Below are positions 17,113-26,193 of a stretch of 64,000 nucleotides of DNA, in pieces. The notes beneath the pieces are model-generated. The model was not told the origin of the DNA. It worked only from the letters and a program-made list of their open reading frames with translations, and did no database searches. Every line of letters begins with the position of its first letter. Position 1 is the first letter of the stretch. This DNA is from Opacimonas sp014872805 (lineage in GTDB: Bacteria; Pseudomonadota; Gammaproteobacteria; Enterobacterales; Alteromonadaceae). The stretch spans positions 1 to 64,000 of the forward strand of contig WKFN01000009.1 in assembly GCA_014872805.1 (NCBI GenBank). Direction: 5' to 3'. Position numbers and translations under genes: made by a program.

Positions 17113-18702
17113 ATGGCAAACCAAAATTTTCTTAATGAAATCAATAAGCGAAGGACCTTTGCTATCATTTCGCACCCTGATGCCGGTAAAACTACCATCA
17201 CCGAAAAAGTATTACTGTTCGGCAACGCCTTACAAAAAGCGGGTACCGTAAAGGGCAAAAAATCAGGTCAGCATGCCAAGTCTGACTGGATGGAGATGGA
17301 AAAAGAACGTGGGATCTCGGTATCCACCTCAGTCATGCAATTCCCTTACGGTGAACATTTGGTCAATCTTCTCGATACCCCAGGGCACGAGGATTTCTCA
17401 GAAGATACGTATCGGACTCTGACCGCAGTGGATTCGTGTTTAATGGTAATTGATGCGGCGAAAGGGGTTGAAGATCGCACCCGTAAGCTAATGGAAGTCA
17501 CCCGTCTGCGCGATACGCCTATCATCACGTTTATGAACAAGCTTGACCGTGATATCCGTGACCCGATGGAACTACTTGATGAAGTCGAGAATGAGTTAAA
17601 CATTGCCTGTGCGCCAATTACTTGGCCTATCGGCTGCGGTAAGTTGTTTAAAGGGGTCTACCACTTACAACGCGACGAAACGATTTTGTACGCCACAGGT
17701 CAAGGTCATACTATACAAGATGTGCGCATCATCAAAGGCTTAGACAACCCCGAATTGGATGAGGCGGTAACCAACGACCTGGCAACGCAATTGCGCGAAG
17801 AACTGGAGTTGGTGATGGGGGCATCCAACGAATTTGACCAAGAACTGTTTTTAGACGGTCAGCTTACGCCTGTCTTCTTTGGCACCGCTCTAGGTAATTT
17901 TGGGGTGGATCATATGTTGGACGGACTCACCGCGTGGGCGCCTGAGCCACAGCCTCGTGAAACGGACAAAGATACCAAAATTGGCGCAGATAATGCCAAA
18001 TTCAGTGGGTTTGTGTTTAAAATTCAAGCCAACATGGACCCCAAACATCGTGACCGCATTGCATTTTGCCGAATTGTCTCAGGCAAATATGAAAAAGGCA
18101 TGAAAATGCGCCATACCCGAATCAATAAAGACGTCAGAGTATCCGATGCATTGACCTTTTTAGCAGGTGATAGAGCCTTGTTAGAAGAAGCGTATGCCGG
18201 TGACATCATCGGTTTGCACAATCATGGTTCGATTCGGATTGGTGATACGTTTACTTCTGGCGAGGATTTTCGTTTTACCGGCATTCCTAATTTTGCTCCG
18301 GAGCTGTTTAAGCGTATACGTCTCAAAGATCCACTCAAAATGAAACAATTACAAAAAGGGCTTATTCAGTTATCTGAAGAGGGGGCCGTACAAGTATTCC
18401 GTCCACTGGCAAACAACGATTTAATTGTTGGCGCAGTTGGGGTACTCCAGTTTGATGTGGTCGTAGCGCGTCTCAAAGCTGAGTATAACGTCGATGCCAT
18501 CTACGAACATGTGAATGTTGCCACCGCGCGATGGATCTATGGTTCGGATAGAGACGTTGATAATATTAAGCGCAAGGCTGAGGCCAATGTCGCCCTCGAT
18601 GGTGGTGATAATTTAACCTATATAGCGCCGACTATGGTCAATTTATCCCTCGCACAAGAGCGTTATCCCGACATTACCTTTGCCGCAACGCGCGAACAGT
18701 AA
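17113..18702 (+). CDS. prfC: Peptide chain release factor 3 (RF3), interrupted/rebuilt by the element
   Basis: This 529-aa translational GTPase removes RF1/RF2 from the ribosome after peptide release. The G1 motif is HPDAGKTT, G3 is DTPGHEDF and G4 is NKLD; the length equals E. coli RF3. The N-terminus MANQNFLNEINKRRTFA differs from E. coli for about 12 residues and then becomes nearly identical, as expected when an SXT/R391 element integrates in the 5' end and supplies the first codons. The gene remains full length, so function is presumably kept. Transcription now depends on element sequence upstream. argS follows after 20 bases. Confidence 0.97.
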   Translation: MANQNFLNEINKRRTFAIISHPDAGKTTITEKVLLFGNALQKAGTVKGKKSGQHAKSDWMEMEKERGISVSTSVMQFPYGEHLVNLLDTPGHEDFSEDTYRTLTAVDSCLMVIDAAKGVEDRTRKLMEVTRLRDTPIITFMNKLDRDIRDPMELLDEVENELNIACAPITWPIGCGKLFKGVYHLQRDETILYATGQGHTIQDVRIIKGLDNPELDEAVTNDLATQLREELELVMGASNEFDQELFLDGQLTPVFFGTALGNFGVDHMLDGLTAWAPEPQPRETDKDTKIGADNAKFSGFVFKIQANMDPKHRDRIAFCRIVSGKYEKGMKMRHTRINKDVRVSDALTFLAGDRALLEEAYAGDIIGLHNHGSIRIGDTFTSGEDFRFTGIPNFAPELFKRIRLKDPLKMKQLQKGLIQLSEEGAVQVFRPLANNDLIVGAVGVLQFDVVVARLKAEYNVDAIYEHVNVATARWIYGSDRDVDNIKRKAEANVALDGGDNLTYIAPTMVNLSLAQERYPDITFAATREQ

Positions 18703-18722
18703 GAATTTAGAGAACCATTTTT

Positions 18723-20444
18723 ATGAACATACAACAACTCATTGCACAGCGTTTTCAAGACGCATTGATTCAGCTTGGGCACCCAGAGGCTCCTGTGCCA
18801 GTTGGCAAGTCTACTCGTCCCGAATTCGGTGAATACCAATTCAACGGGGCCATGGCCCTTGCCAAATCCATGCAGAAAAACCCTCGCGAAATCGCACAAC
18901 TTATTCTCGAAAAGGTTGAGTTAGAGGATATGGCCAGTCAGTTAGAAATCGCAGGGCCTGGATTCATCAATATTCACTTACATTCCCAGTGGTTAGCACA
19001 AGCTGCCAGCGATGCTCTCAATGATGAGGATCTTGGCATTGCAAAGCCTGTCGCGCAAACCATCGTAGTGGATTACTCTTCTCCCAATCTAGCCAAAGAA
19101 ATGCACGTTGGGCATTTGCGCTCCACTATCATTGGTGATGCGGTGGTTCGCGTATTAGAGTTCATGGGGCACAAGGTCATTCGTCAAAATCATATGGGCG
19201 ATTGGGGCACTCAGTTTGGTATGCTGCTTGCCCATCTCAGCGACGAGCTCGCCGCAGATAAAGTAGCGGAAACGGCACTGTCTGATTTAGAAGATTTTTA
19301 CCGTGCCGCCAAAGTCCGTTTTGACAATGAGGACGGATTTGCTGATCGCGCTCGTGACTATGTGGTGAAGCTACAAGGAGGCGATGCTCAGTGTTTGCAA
19401 TTGTGGCAGAATTTTATCGATATCAGCATTGCCCACTCACAAGAGGTTTACGATAAATTATCGGTTAGTTTGACCCGTGCAGATGTGATGGGCGAAAGCG
19501 CCTATAATGATGACCTTGCTAATGTGATTGACGCGTTGACACAACAAGGTGTTGCCGTTGAGGATGCAGGAGCCAAGGTGGTCTTCCTTGAAGAGCTCGC
19601 GGATAAAAACGGTAAACCTGCGGTGCACATCGTACAAAAATCGGGTGGCGGATATTTGTATGCAACCACCGATTTAGCGGCCATTCGCTATCGCAATACG
19701 CAATTACACGCCGATAGAACGTTGATTTTTACTGATGCGCGTCAAGCTTTGCATTTTAAGCAAACCGAAATCGTCGCGCGCAAAGCCGGTTTTATCGAGT
19801 CGGCACAAACATATCAGCATTGTCCCTTTGGCATGATGCTCGGAAAAGACGGCAAACCTTTCAAAACACGTTCTGGCGATACGGTTAAGTTGGTGGATTT
19901 GTTAGACGAAGCGGTAGAGCGTGCGGCGACGCTGATTAAGTCACGAACGCCAGAGGCTGACAATTTAGATGAAATGGCGCACAAAATTGGTATCGGTGCA
20001 GTAAAATATGCCGATTTAGCCAAAGCAAGAACCACCGATTATGTATTTGATTGGGATACGATGCTGAGCTTTGAAGGCAATACCGCGCCTTATTTGCAAT
20101 ATGCATTTACCCGCATTCAAAGCATTTTTAACAAAGCCGGAGAGTTGGATGAGCAAGTCTCAATCGACATCAATGATGAGGCCGAAAAAGCCCTCGCAGT
20201 AAAATTACTGCAATACCAAGATGCGCTTGAGATAGTGGCAGTGGAGGCAACTCCTCACGTGTTATGTACCTATTTGTACGAGCTGGCTTCCCTTTATATG
20301 AAGTTTTATGAAGCGTGTCCTATTCTCAAAGATGGGGTAGCTGAAGATGTGAGAGCGTCTCGTTTACAACTCAGTGCGTTGACGCAAAAAACACTCGGAC
20401 ATGGGTTGGATTGTCTTGGGATTCAAACGCTCGACAGAATGTAA
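18723..20444 (+). CDS. argS: Arginyl-tRNA synthetase
   Basis: The 573-aa class I synthetase charges tRNA-Arg. The N-terminal Add-1 domain (about 1-100) is followed by the HIGH-type motif HVGHLRSTIIGD in the context SSPNLAKEMHVGH and, in place of a KMSK loop, GKDGKPFKTRSGDTVKL, as in other ArgRS without canonical KMSK. The C-terminal anticodon-binding domain ends LGIQTLDRM, typical of the family. It is separated from prfC by 20 bases and ends in a strong terminator. Confidence 0.97.
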   Translation: MNIQQLIAQRFQDALIQLGHPEAPVPVGKSTRPEFGEYQFNGAMALAKSMQKNPREIAQLILEKVELEDMASQLEIAGPGFINIHLHSQWLAQAASDALNDEDLGIAKPVAQTIVVDYSSPNLAKEMHVGHLRSTIIGDAVVRVLEFMGHKVIRQNHMGDWGTQFGMLLAHLSDELAADKVAETALSDLEDFYRAAKVRFDNEDGFADRARDYVVKLQGGDAQCLQLWQNFIDISIAHSQEVYDKLSVSLTRADVMGESAYNDDLANVIDALTQQGVAVEDAGAKVVFLEELADKNGKPAVHIVQKSGGGYLYATTDLAAIRYRNTQLHADRTLIFTDARQALHFKQTEIVARKAGFIESAQTYQHCPFGMMLGKDGKPFKTRSGDTVKLVDLLDEAVERAATLIKSRTPEADNLDEMAHKIGIGAVKYADLAKARTTDYVFDWDTMLSFEGNTAPYLQYAFTRIQSIFNKAGELDEQVSIDINDEAEKALAVKLLQYQDALEIVAVEATPHVLCTYLYELASLYMKFYEACPILKDGVAEDVRASRLQLSALTQKTLGHGLDCLGIQTLDRM

Positions 20445-20454
20445 AAGACGAAAA

Positions 20455-20479
20455 GGCGACTCTTCTGAGTCGCTTTTTT
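20455..20479 (+). terminator. Rho-independent terminator after argS
   Basis: GCGACTC-TTCT-GAGTCGC forms a perfect 7-bp stem with a tetraloop, followed by six T. It closes the prfC-argS transcript. Confidence 0.93.
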
Positions 20480-20535
20480 AATCGTTTGTTAGATATACGC
20501 CGTAGTACAATTAAAAACCTTCAAAGGATATTCAA

Positions 20536-21108
20536 ATGACTAAAATTCTCGCGTTTAGTGGCAGTCTCCGCAAATCTTCATATAACCAATCTATTGTCGC
20601 AGCAACGGCAGATGGCGCAACTCAAGCCGGTGCCGAAGTGACAGTGGTGCATTTAAAAGACTTCCTAGCGCCACTGTTCAATGAAGACTTAGAAGCCGAG
20701 CAAGGCATGCCGGCTACGGCGCAAGCCTTTAAGGATTTATTACTTGCTCACGATGGGTTTTTGATCGCGTCTCCTGAATATAACTCAAGTTACAGTGCAG
20801 CTTTGAAAAACGCCATAGATTGGGCCTCTCGAGGGGCTGAAGGTGAAGCACCGTTAGCAGCCTTTCGCGGTAAAACGGCTTTGCTAATGGGGGCATCTCC
20901 TGGTGCTTTAGGCGGTTTACGTGGTCTTGTTAATTTACGTATGTTACTTGGTAATTTAGGTGTACACGTCCATCCTACTCAACAAGCGTTTAGCAAAGTA
21001 CATACTTTGATTGATGAAACAGGTGTCGTTACTGATGAAAAAACACTGGCTAAGTGCCATGACTTGGGCGCGCAGCTAGTTCAGTTTACCTCTTCCTTAA
21101 AAGGCTAA
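20536..21108 (+). CDS. NADPH-dependent FMN reductase family protein
   Basis: The 190-aa flavodoxin-like protein has the FMN phosphate loop FSGSLRKSSYNQSI at about 7-20 and the family signature SPEYNSSYSAALKNAIDW at about 80-97, with PGALGGLRG further on. Members reduce FMN, azo dyes or quinones with NAD(P)H; the true substrate cannot be told. It stands alone between the argS terminator and prfB with its own AAAGGA ribosome site. Confidence 0.9.
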   Translation: MTKILAFSGSLRKSSYNQSIVAATADGATQAGAEVTVVHLKDFLAPLFNEDLEAEQGMPATAQAFKDLLLAHDGFLIASPEYNSSYSAALKNAIDWASRGAEGEAPLAAFRGKTALLMGASPGALGGLRGLVNLRMLLGNLGVHVHPTQQAFSKVHTLIDETGVVTDEKTLAKCHDLGAQLVQFTSSLKG

Positions 21109-21201
21109 AACTGGACAAAAATCCTTATCTCCACTAGGAATTTGACCGAAAATCCGCTACTATCCGCGACCAATATTTTCGGTCTTTTATGTTGACTCAT
21201 C

Positions 21202-22300
21202 ATGTTTGAAACCAATCCAATTACTCAAGCGATAGCTGATATTCGCAAGCGCACTGACGCGCTTAGGGGGTATCTTTGACCTCGATAGCAAAACCGAACG
21301 ACTTGAAGAGGTTTCCCGCGAGTTAGAAGACCCAGCAATTTGGAATATGCCAGAAAAAGCGCAAGCACTAGGAAAAGAAAAAAATGCCCTTGAGCAAGTC
21401 GTTGAGACCATTGCTAACCTGACTCAAGGCGCAGAAGATGTTGAGGGTCTATTGGAGTTAGCTGTTGAAGCAGAGGATGAGGATACCTTTGCTGAAGCAC
21501 AGTCTGAGTTAGCTGACTTGCTATCACAACTTGAAACACTTGAGTTTCGTCGAATGTTTTCCGGTCCTAATGACAGCAATGACTGTTATGTGGATATTCA
21601 ATCTGGTTCGGGCGGGACGGAGGCGCAGGATTGGGCAAATATGCTCTTGCGCATGTATTTGCGTTGGGGGGAGGAGCACGGCTTTAAAACTGAGCTCATC
21701 GAAGTATCTGATGGGGATGTAGCGGGAATCAAATCAGCGACCATTCGGTTTGGCGGTGAATATGCCTTTGGCTGGTTACGCACCGAAACTGGGGTACATC
21801 GCTTAGTGCGCAAATCACCTTTTGACAGTGGTAATCGTCGCCATACCTCTTTTGCTTCGGCGTTTGTCTATCCCGAGATTGATGATGACATTGATATTGA
21901 AATCAATCCTGCAGATTTGCGCATCGATACCTATCGAGCGTCGGGTGCGGGTGGTCAGCACGTCAACCGAACCGATTCCGCTGTTCGGATCACACACTTA
22001 CCCACTAATATCGTGGTACAATGCCAAAACGATCGCTCACAACACAAAAACAAAGATCAAGCATTCAAACAGCTCAAAGCGAAGCTTTACGAGTTTGAAT
22101 TACAAAAACAAAACGCAGAAAAACAAGCACTAGAAGACAGTAAATCGGATATTGGCTGGGGCAGTCAAATTCGTTCTTATGTGCTGGATGATTCGCGCAT
22201 TAAAGATTTGCGCACTGGAGTAGAGAATCGCAACACTCAAGCAGTGTTGGATGGTGATCTCGATAAATTTATTGAAGCGAGCCTCAAATCAGGCCTGTAA
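21202..22300 (+). CDS. prfB: Peptide chain release factor 2 with programmed +1 frameshift
   Basis: Translation starts at ATG 21202 and runs 25 codons to an in-frame TGA at 21277-21279 (CTT TGA C). An internal Shine-Dalgarno-like AGGGGG lies just upstream at 21265-21270. This is the classic autoregulatory site: low RF2 lets the ribosome slip +1 and continue from GAC, giving 365 aa. The product has the RF2 tripeptide SPF (KSPFDSGNRRH), which reads UGA/UAA, and the catalytic GGQ (GAGGQHVNR). lysS follows after 14 bases, the usual prfB-lysS pair. A reading frame that starts at the Met at 21347 is only the frame-1 remainder. Confidence 0.98.
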
Positions 22301-22314
22301 ACGTAGGAAGCAAC

Positions 22315-23865
22315 ATGACTGCACCCACTCAAGATGAAAATAAACTCATTGCCGAACGTCGCGCTAAACTTGCGCAGATCCGCGAGAATTGTTCTGCGAA
22401 TGGTTTTCCCAATGACTTCCGCCGTGAATTTTACGCTGCTGATGTGCAAGCCGCGCACAGCGAGAAGGACAAAGAAACGTTAGAACAAGAAGCGAATCAA
22501 ATCAGTATTGCGGGTCGCATCATGGCAAAACGCGGTCCGTTTTTGTTGTTACAGGATATGACTGGGCAAATCCAAGCCTATGCGGACAAAGACACACAAA
22601 AAGCCATTAAAGCCCAATACGGACAGGTCGATATCGGTGATATCATCGGTGTGAAAGGCGACTTACACAAGTCGGGCAAAGGCGATTTGTATGTCAATAT
22701 GGCTGAGTATCAACTCTTGACCAAGTCTTTGCGTCCATTACCCGAAAAGTTCCATGGTCTATCCGATCAAGAAACCAAATATCGTCAACGTTATGTGGAT
22801 CTGATTACCTCGCCAGAAACGCGAGCAACTTTTCATATGCGCAGCAAAATTGTCAATGGCATCCGCAATTTCTTAGTTAAACGCGACTTTATGGAAGTGG
22901 AAACACCGATGCTTCAAGTGATACCAGGCGGCGCGACGGCCAAGCCATTTGTCACGCATCACAACGCGTTAGATATTGATATGTACCTGCGTATTGCCCC
23001 TGAGTTATATTTGAAGCGCTTAGTCGTTGGTGGTTTTGAGCGCGTTTTTGAGATTAATCGCAACTTCCGTAATGAAGGCTTATCCACCCGTCACAACCCA
23101 GAATTTACGATGATTGAGTTCTATCAAGCTTATGCGGATTATCAAGATTTGATGAACTTGACGGAAGACATGTTACGTACTCTTGCGCAAGATGTATTAG
23201 GCACGACCACTGTAACGAACACGATCAAAAATGCCGATGGTGAAGTCATTGAGACCAAAACCTATGATTTTGGTCAGCCGTTCCAGCGTTTGAGTATGGG
23301 CGATGCGATTTTAAAATATTGGCCTGAGGCTGATGCAGAAGCGATTAACGATCCAGAAAATCATCTCGATGCGTTAAAAGCGATGGCAAAACAGTTGCAC
23401 ATCAAAGAGCCAGAAGTCGATGGTATTTGGGGGGCGGGTAAATATCTGTGCGAGATTTTTGAAGCGACCGCAGAAGAACAGCTCGATCAACCCACCTTTA
23501 TTACTCAATATCCGTGGGAAGTGTCTCCGCTAGCACGTCGTAATGACGCCAATCCATTTGTCACCGACCGCTTTGAATTCTTTGTCGGTGGACGTGAACT
23601 GGCTAATGGCTTCTCTGAGCTTAACGATGCAGAAGATCAAGCAGCGCGCTTTGCCAAACAAGTTGAAGAAAAAGACGCAGGTGATGATGAAGCGATGCAT
23701 TTTGATGACGATTATATTCGCGCATTAGAATATGGCTTACCACCCACAGCAGGAGAAGGGATCGGTATTGACCGTTTGGTGATGTTATTCAGTGACAGTC
23801 CAACCATCAAAGATGTGATTCTGTTCCCCCATATGAAGCCGTTATCTCAGGACAGCGAAGCTTAG
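22315..23865 (+). CDS. lysS: Lysyl-tRNA synthetase (class II)
   Basis: The 516-aa protein has an N-terminal OB-fold (SIAGRIMAKRGPFLLLQDMTG, about 65-150) and a class II catalytic core. Motif 2 is in FEINRNFRNEGLSTRHNPEFTMIEFYQAY and motif 3 in GIGIDRLVMLF. It charges tRNA-Lys in the cytosol and forms the conserved pair with prfB. An intrinsic terminator follows. Confidence 0.97.
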   Translation: MTAPTQDENKLIAERRAKLAQIRENCSANGFPNDFRREFYAADVQAAHSEKDKETLEQEANQISIAGRIMAKRGPFLLLQDMTGQIQAYADKDTQKAIKAQYGQVDIGDIIGVKGDLHKSGKGDLYVNMAEYQLLTKSLRPLPEKFHGLSDQETKYRQRYVDLITSPETRATFHMRSKIVNGIRNFLVKRDFMEVETPMLQVIPGGATAKPFVTHHNALDIDMYLRIAPELYLKRLVVGGFERVFEINRNFRNEGLSTRHNPEFTMIEFYQAYADYQDLMNLTEDMLRTLAQDVLGTTTVTNTIKNADGEVIETKTYDFGQPFQRLSMGDAILKYWPEADAEAINDPENHLDALKAMAKQLHIKEPEVDGIWGAGKYLCEIFEATAEEQLDQPTFITQYPWEVSPLARRNDANPFVTDRFEFFVGGRELANGFSELNDAEDQAARFAKQVEEKDAGDDEAMHFDDDYIRALEYGLPPTAGEGIGIDRLVMLFSDSPTIKDVILFPHMKPLSQDSEA

Positions 23866-23889
23866 CTTATCATTGACTTCAAAGAATAA

Positions 23890-23916
23890 GCCTCAACTTT
23901 GCGTTGGGGCTTTTTT
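23890..23916 (+). terminator. Terminator after lysS
   Basis: GCCTCAAC and GTTGGGGC form an 8-bp stem (one G-T pair) with a 5-base loop and six T. It separates lysS from the convergent panE-like gene. Confidence 0.88.
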
Positions 23917-23925
23917 GTGGTCGGT

Positions 23926-24828
23926 CTATAGACGTCCTTCAAGCTTCTGGATATCTATCCACAAACGTTTATTAGTCGGTACTTGTAAGCCGATGCCTTC
24001 AGCTTCTTGAACAATGTAGCCATTGATGTGATCAATTTCTGTACAACGTCCGTGCTCAATATCCTGCTGCATGGATGAATAATTATCTTGTGTATCATAA
24101 ATCACTGTATTCACGGTATTCAACACTGTCGAATGGTCAATGTTAATATCTTTGGCTTTCGCGAGAGTTAATATCTCGTTCAAGATCTGATTGATGAGTT
24201 TCATATAACTCGGTGCTGATAACCCACCATTTTGCAGATCATGGATGGCTGTCAACGGATTAATGACCGCATTAACCGCCAATTTCGTCCACAGAGCTGG
24301 CATAATGTCTTCGTGCATTTGTGCGTTATACAACGCTTGTTCGAGTGTTGCGTAATGTTGCTTAATGGTCTCTATGCTGGTGTTTCCTCTTTGCACGGTG
24401 CCAAAGAAGGTATTGCCATGCCCAGTGTGTTTGACCGTTTTATGAGAACGATATGCAGCGGTATTTGTGATGGCCGCAATGATGTGGTGAGTTGGATAAA
24501 GCTGTTTAGCAATCTCGATTGTGCCAAGACCATTGTGAAGTAACACAATGCAACACGAAGGCTCGATAACTGTCTGTAATTGCTGTAAAACGCTTGGGAT
24601 GACATACGCTTTCAATGGTAAAACCACAATGTCTTCTAAGCGAATGTCATGGTTGAGTTGTTTGGGTGTGGGTAAATTGAGCTTGCCATAACTAAGATGG
24701 TCAACGGAAAGCGTCTCAGGTGTTCGAGCAAATTGAGTATACCGCAACTTTTTCTTACAGCAGCGTGTCGCGATTAAACTGCTTATGCAGCCTTGTCCAA
24801 TTAGGTTTATTTTACTCGTTTTGGCCAT
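23926..24828 (-). CDS. Ketopantoate reductase-like protein (ApbA/PanE family)
   Basis: The 300-aa protein has the two-domain PanE layout. The C-terminal half carries LWTKLAVNAVINPLTAI with the catalytic Lys, then EIDHINGYIVQEA with the family's Glu/Asn. The reaction would be NADPH reduction of 2-dehydropantoate in pantothenate synthesis. The N-terminal dinucleotide loop is weak: GQGCISSL where the family has GxGxxG, and spacing in the first 60 residues is compressed. The enzyme may therefore have altered cofactor binding or another 2-keto acid substrate. It is the last gene of a leftward trio and overlaps the pseudouridine synthase by 22 bases. Confidence 0.75.
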   Translation of the reverse strand: MAKTSKINLIGQGCISSLIATRCCKKKLRYTQFARTPETLSVDHLSYGKLNLPTPKQLNHDIRLEDIVVLPLKAYVIPSVLQQLQTVIEPSCCIVLLHNGLGTIEIAKQLYPTHHIIAAITNTAAYRSHKTVKHTGHGNTFFGTVQRGNTSIETIKQHYATLEQALYNAQMHEDIMPALWTKLAVNAVINPLTAIHDLQNGGLSAPSYMKLINQILNEILTLAKAKDINIDHSTVLNTVNTVIYDTQDNYSSMQQDIEHGRCTEIDHINGYIVQEAEGIGLQVPTNKRLWIDIQKLEGRL

Positions 24829-25481
24829 AGTTTAGCCACTTCCTCAAATTGATGTTGCCAGAAAGTATTCTCCATTACTAAAAACTGGTTTCCGTAGTGC
24901 ATCGGAGCTGTAATGTTGTATTCAACACCACGCCAAGAAAACGCGACTGCATAAGCGTGTAGGTACATCCTGTCAGAGTCCTCACCGCCATAGTGGGTAT
25001 CACCTAAAATGCTCGCTCCATTGCTTTTTAATGCTGCTCTGATTTGATGCGTTTTTCCTGTATAAGGTTGCACCCAAAATGCCTTTGTCCCTGCAGGTCC
25101 TGGTTTGCGCACAAAATAACTGATTGCCGGATTGTTTTGGGAATCTTTGAGCAACCACAATCCGTCCCTGCGATTGTACATATCGCCTTTGACCCAGCCC
25201 ATTTTACGTTTGCCTTTACCTGTGGAAAGCGCAAGGTAAGTCTTTTGTATCGATTTAGTTGAAAATAAATTGTCAAATAATGCTGCCGCCTCAGGGTGTT
25301 TAGCCAAAATAAGACAGCCACTGGTCTCATCATCAAGACGATGCACTAAATGCCACTCTAGAGGAATGTCTGAGCAATTGTATAACGCAGGGTTAGGTGA
25401 GTTAGAACTCCTGTGCATGGTTATTGAAGGAGGCTTGTTCAGAACAACGAAGTCTGAATGATCGAGCAGTACATTGAGCAC
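24807..25481 (-). CDS. RluA-family pseudouridine synthase (TIGR01621-like)
   Basis: The 224-aa protein is a catalytic domain without an S4 domain. The active-site motif is HRLDDETSG (Asp50), followed by QPYTGKTHQIRAAL, the family's motif III. It isomerises uridine in an rRNA or tRNA substrate that cannot be named from sequence; size and compactness suggest the TIGR01621 group rather than RluC/RluD. It lies 18 bases downstream of the Hpt gene and overlaps the panE-like gene. Confidence 0.85.
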   Translation of the reverse strand: MLNVLLDHSDFVVLNKPPSITMHRSSNSPNPALYNCSDIPLEWHLVHRLDDETSGCLILAKHPEAAALFDNLFSTKSIQKTYLALSTGKGKRKMGWVKGDMYNRRDGLWLLKDSQNNPAISYFVRKPGPAGTKAFWVQPYTGKTHQIRAALKSNGASILGDTHYGGEDSDRMYLHAYAVAFSWRGVEYNITAPMHYGNQFLVMENTFWQHQFEEVAKLWPKRVK

Positions 25482-25499
25482 AATAAGTTCTAAGAAATA

Positions 25500-26051
25500 T
25501 TAAATTTTGTCAATTATAGCAAGCGCTTTTTCATAGTCCAAGATCTGTATAGATGCACGGAGCTCTTGAATGTCTTCTTCTTTCGCCTGTAATGAATTAA
25601 GCAAATGCTCTAGTTTTTCAAATGGAATGAATTGGTTTTTGGTAATGAACTCAAATAATACTGCTTTGGGATCCGCTGCAGGATCTTTAGGCAGATGTCC
25701 AACTACCTTCTTGTGAGGTGTTTCATTGATATAAAGGTTGATTTGTTTTGCAGTCTCAGCAATGAGATTAGTTAACTCATTGACATCATCAGAGCGCAAG
25801 TGCTCATCCCGAGCAAGTTGTTCTGATTGTTTGCAAAACTCGTGTAAACGCTCCATCCCAAGGTTACCTGAAACACCTTTCAATGTGTGAATCATCAGAT
25901 GTGCAGAAGTATAGTTTTGCGCCGCAATCATTTCTTTGATCTCGGACTCCGCATTTTGATAATCGTCGATAAATTTCGTTAAAAGCCGGCATAAAATGTC
26001 ATGATTGCCGCTGAGCTGTTGTTGCGCAAATTCTGAATTAAATAATTCCAT
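25500..26051 (-). CDS. Orphan HPt (histidine phosphotransfer) protein with C-terminal extension
   Basis: The 183-aa protein has a four-helix HPt domain in residues about 10-115 with the phospho-accepting motif MIHTLKGVSGNLG (His55). A linker and a 50-residue helical extension (FIPFEKLEHLLNSLQAKEED and following) complete it. HPt proteins pass phosphate between hybrid kinases and response regulators. No kinase or regulator is encoded nearby, so the partner must be elsewhere; the extra helical segment is unusual for a free HPt protein. It starts a leftward group with the pseudouridine synthase and panE-like genes and is divergent from gshA. Confidence 0.85.
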   Translation of the reverse strand: MELFNSEFAQQQLSGNHDILCRLLTKFIDDYQNAESEIKEMIAAQNYTSAHLMIHTLKGVSGNLGMERLHEFCKQSEQLARDEHLRSDDVNELTNLIAETAKQINLYINETPHKKVVGHLPKDPAADPKAVLFEFITKNQFIPFEKLEHLLNSLQAKEEDIQELRASIQILDYEKALAIIDKI

Positions 26052-26193
26052 GTCAAAACTACAAATTAGAGATGGTAAGTTAATGATAGGACAGAATCAT
26101 AGAAATGCGAAATAAGTTCAAGCGATTCTTTCATTCTTTTGTTATGATCACAGCATTACAAAACGTTATAATAGCACTTAGGGGAGACCTAAA

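Larger units (their letters stand above)
1..17150. mobile_element. Right-hand part of an SXT/R391-family integrative and conjugative element
   Basis: The order cargo - traF - traH - traG - convergent eex-like gene - setC/setD - transglycosylase - replication-like genes - cro-like gene - operator cluster - setR - prfC is the known right-end layout of SXT/R391 elements, which integrate into the 5' end of prfC. SetR-type repressor, FlhDC-like activators and prfC adjacency together make the assignment strong. The left end, with int, xis and attL, lies beyond base 1, so the element is incomplete here. The right limit is given only to within tens of bases: the crossover must lie in the first codons of prfC, but without attL it cannot be placed exactly. 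Assigning bases 1-6,477 to the element is inference from the hotspot position before traF. Confidence 0.9.

Noticed and set aside
21347..22300. Stand-alone short RF2 starting at the Met at 21347
   Set aside because: The in-frame upstream portion and frameshift site show that it is the remainder of full-length prfB.
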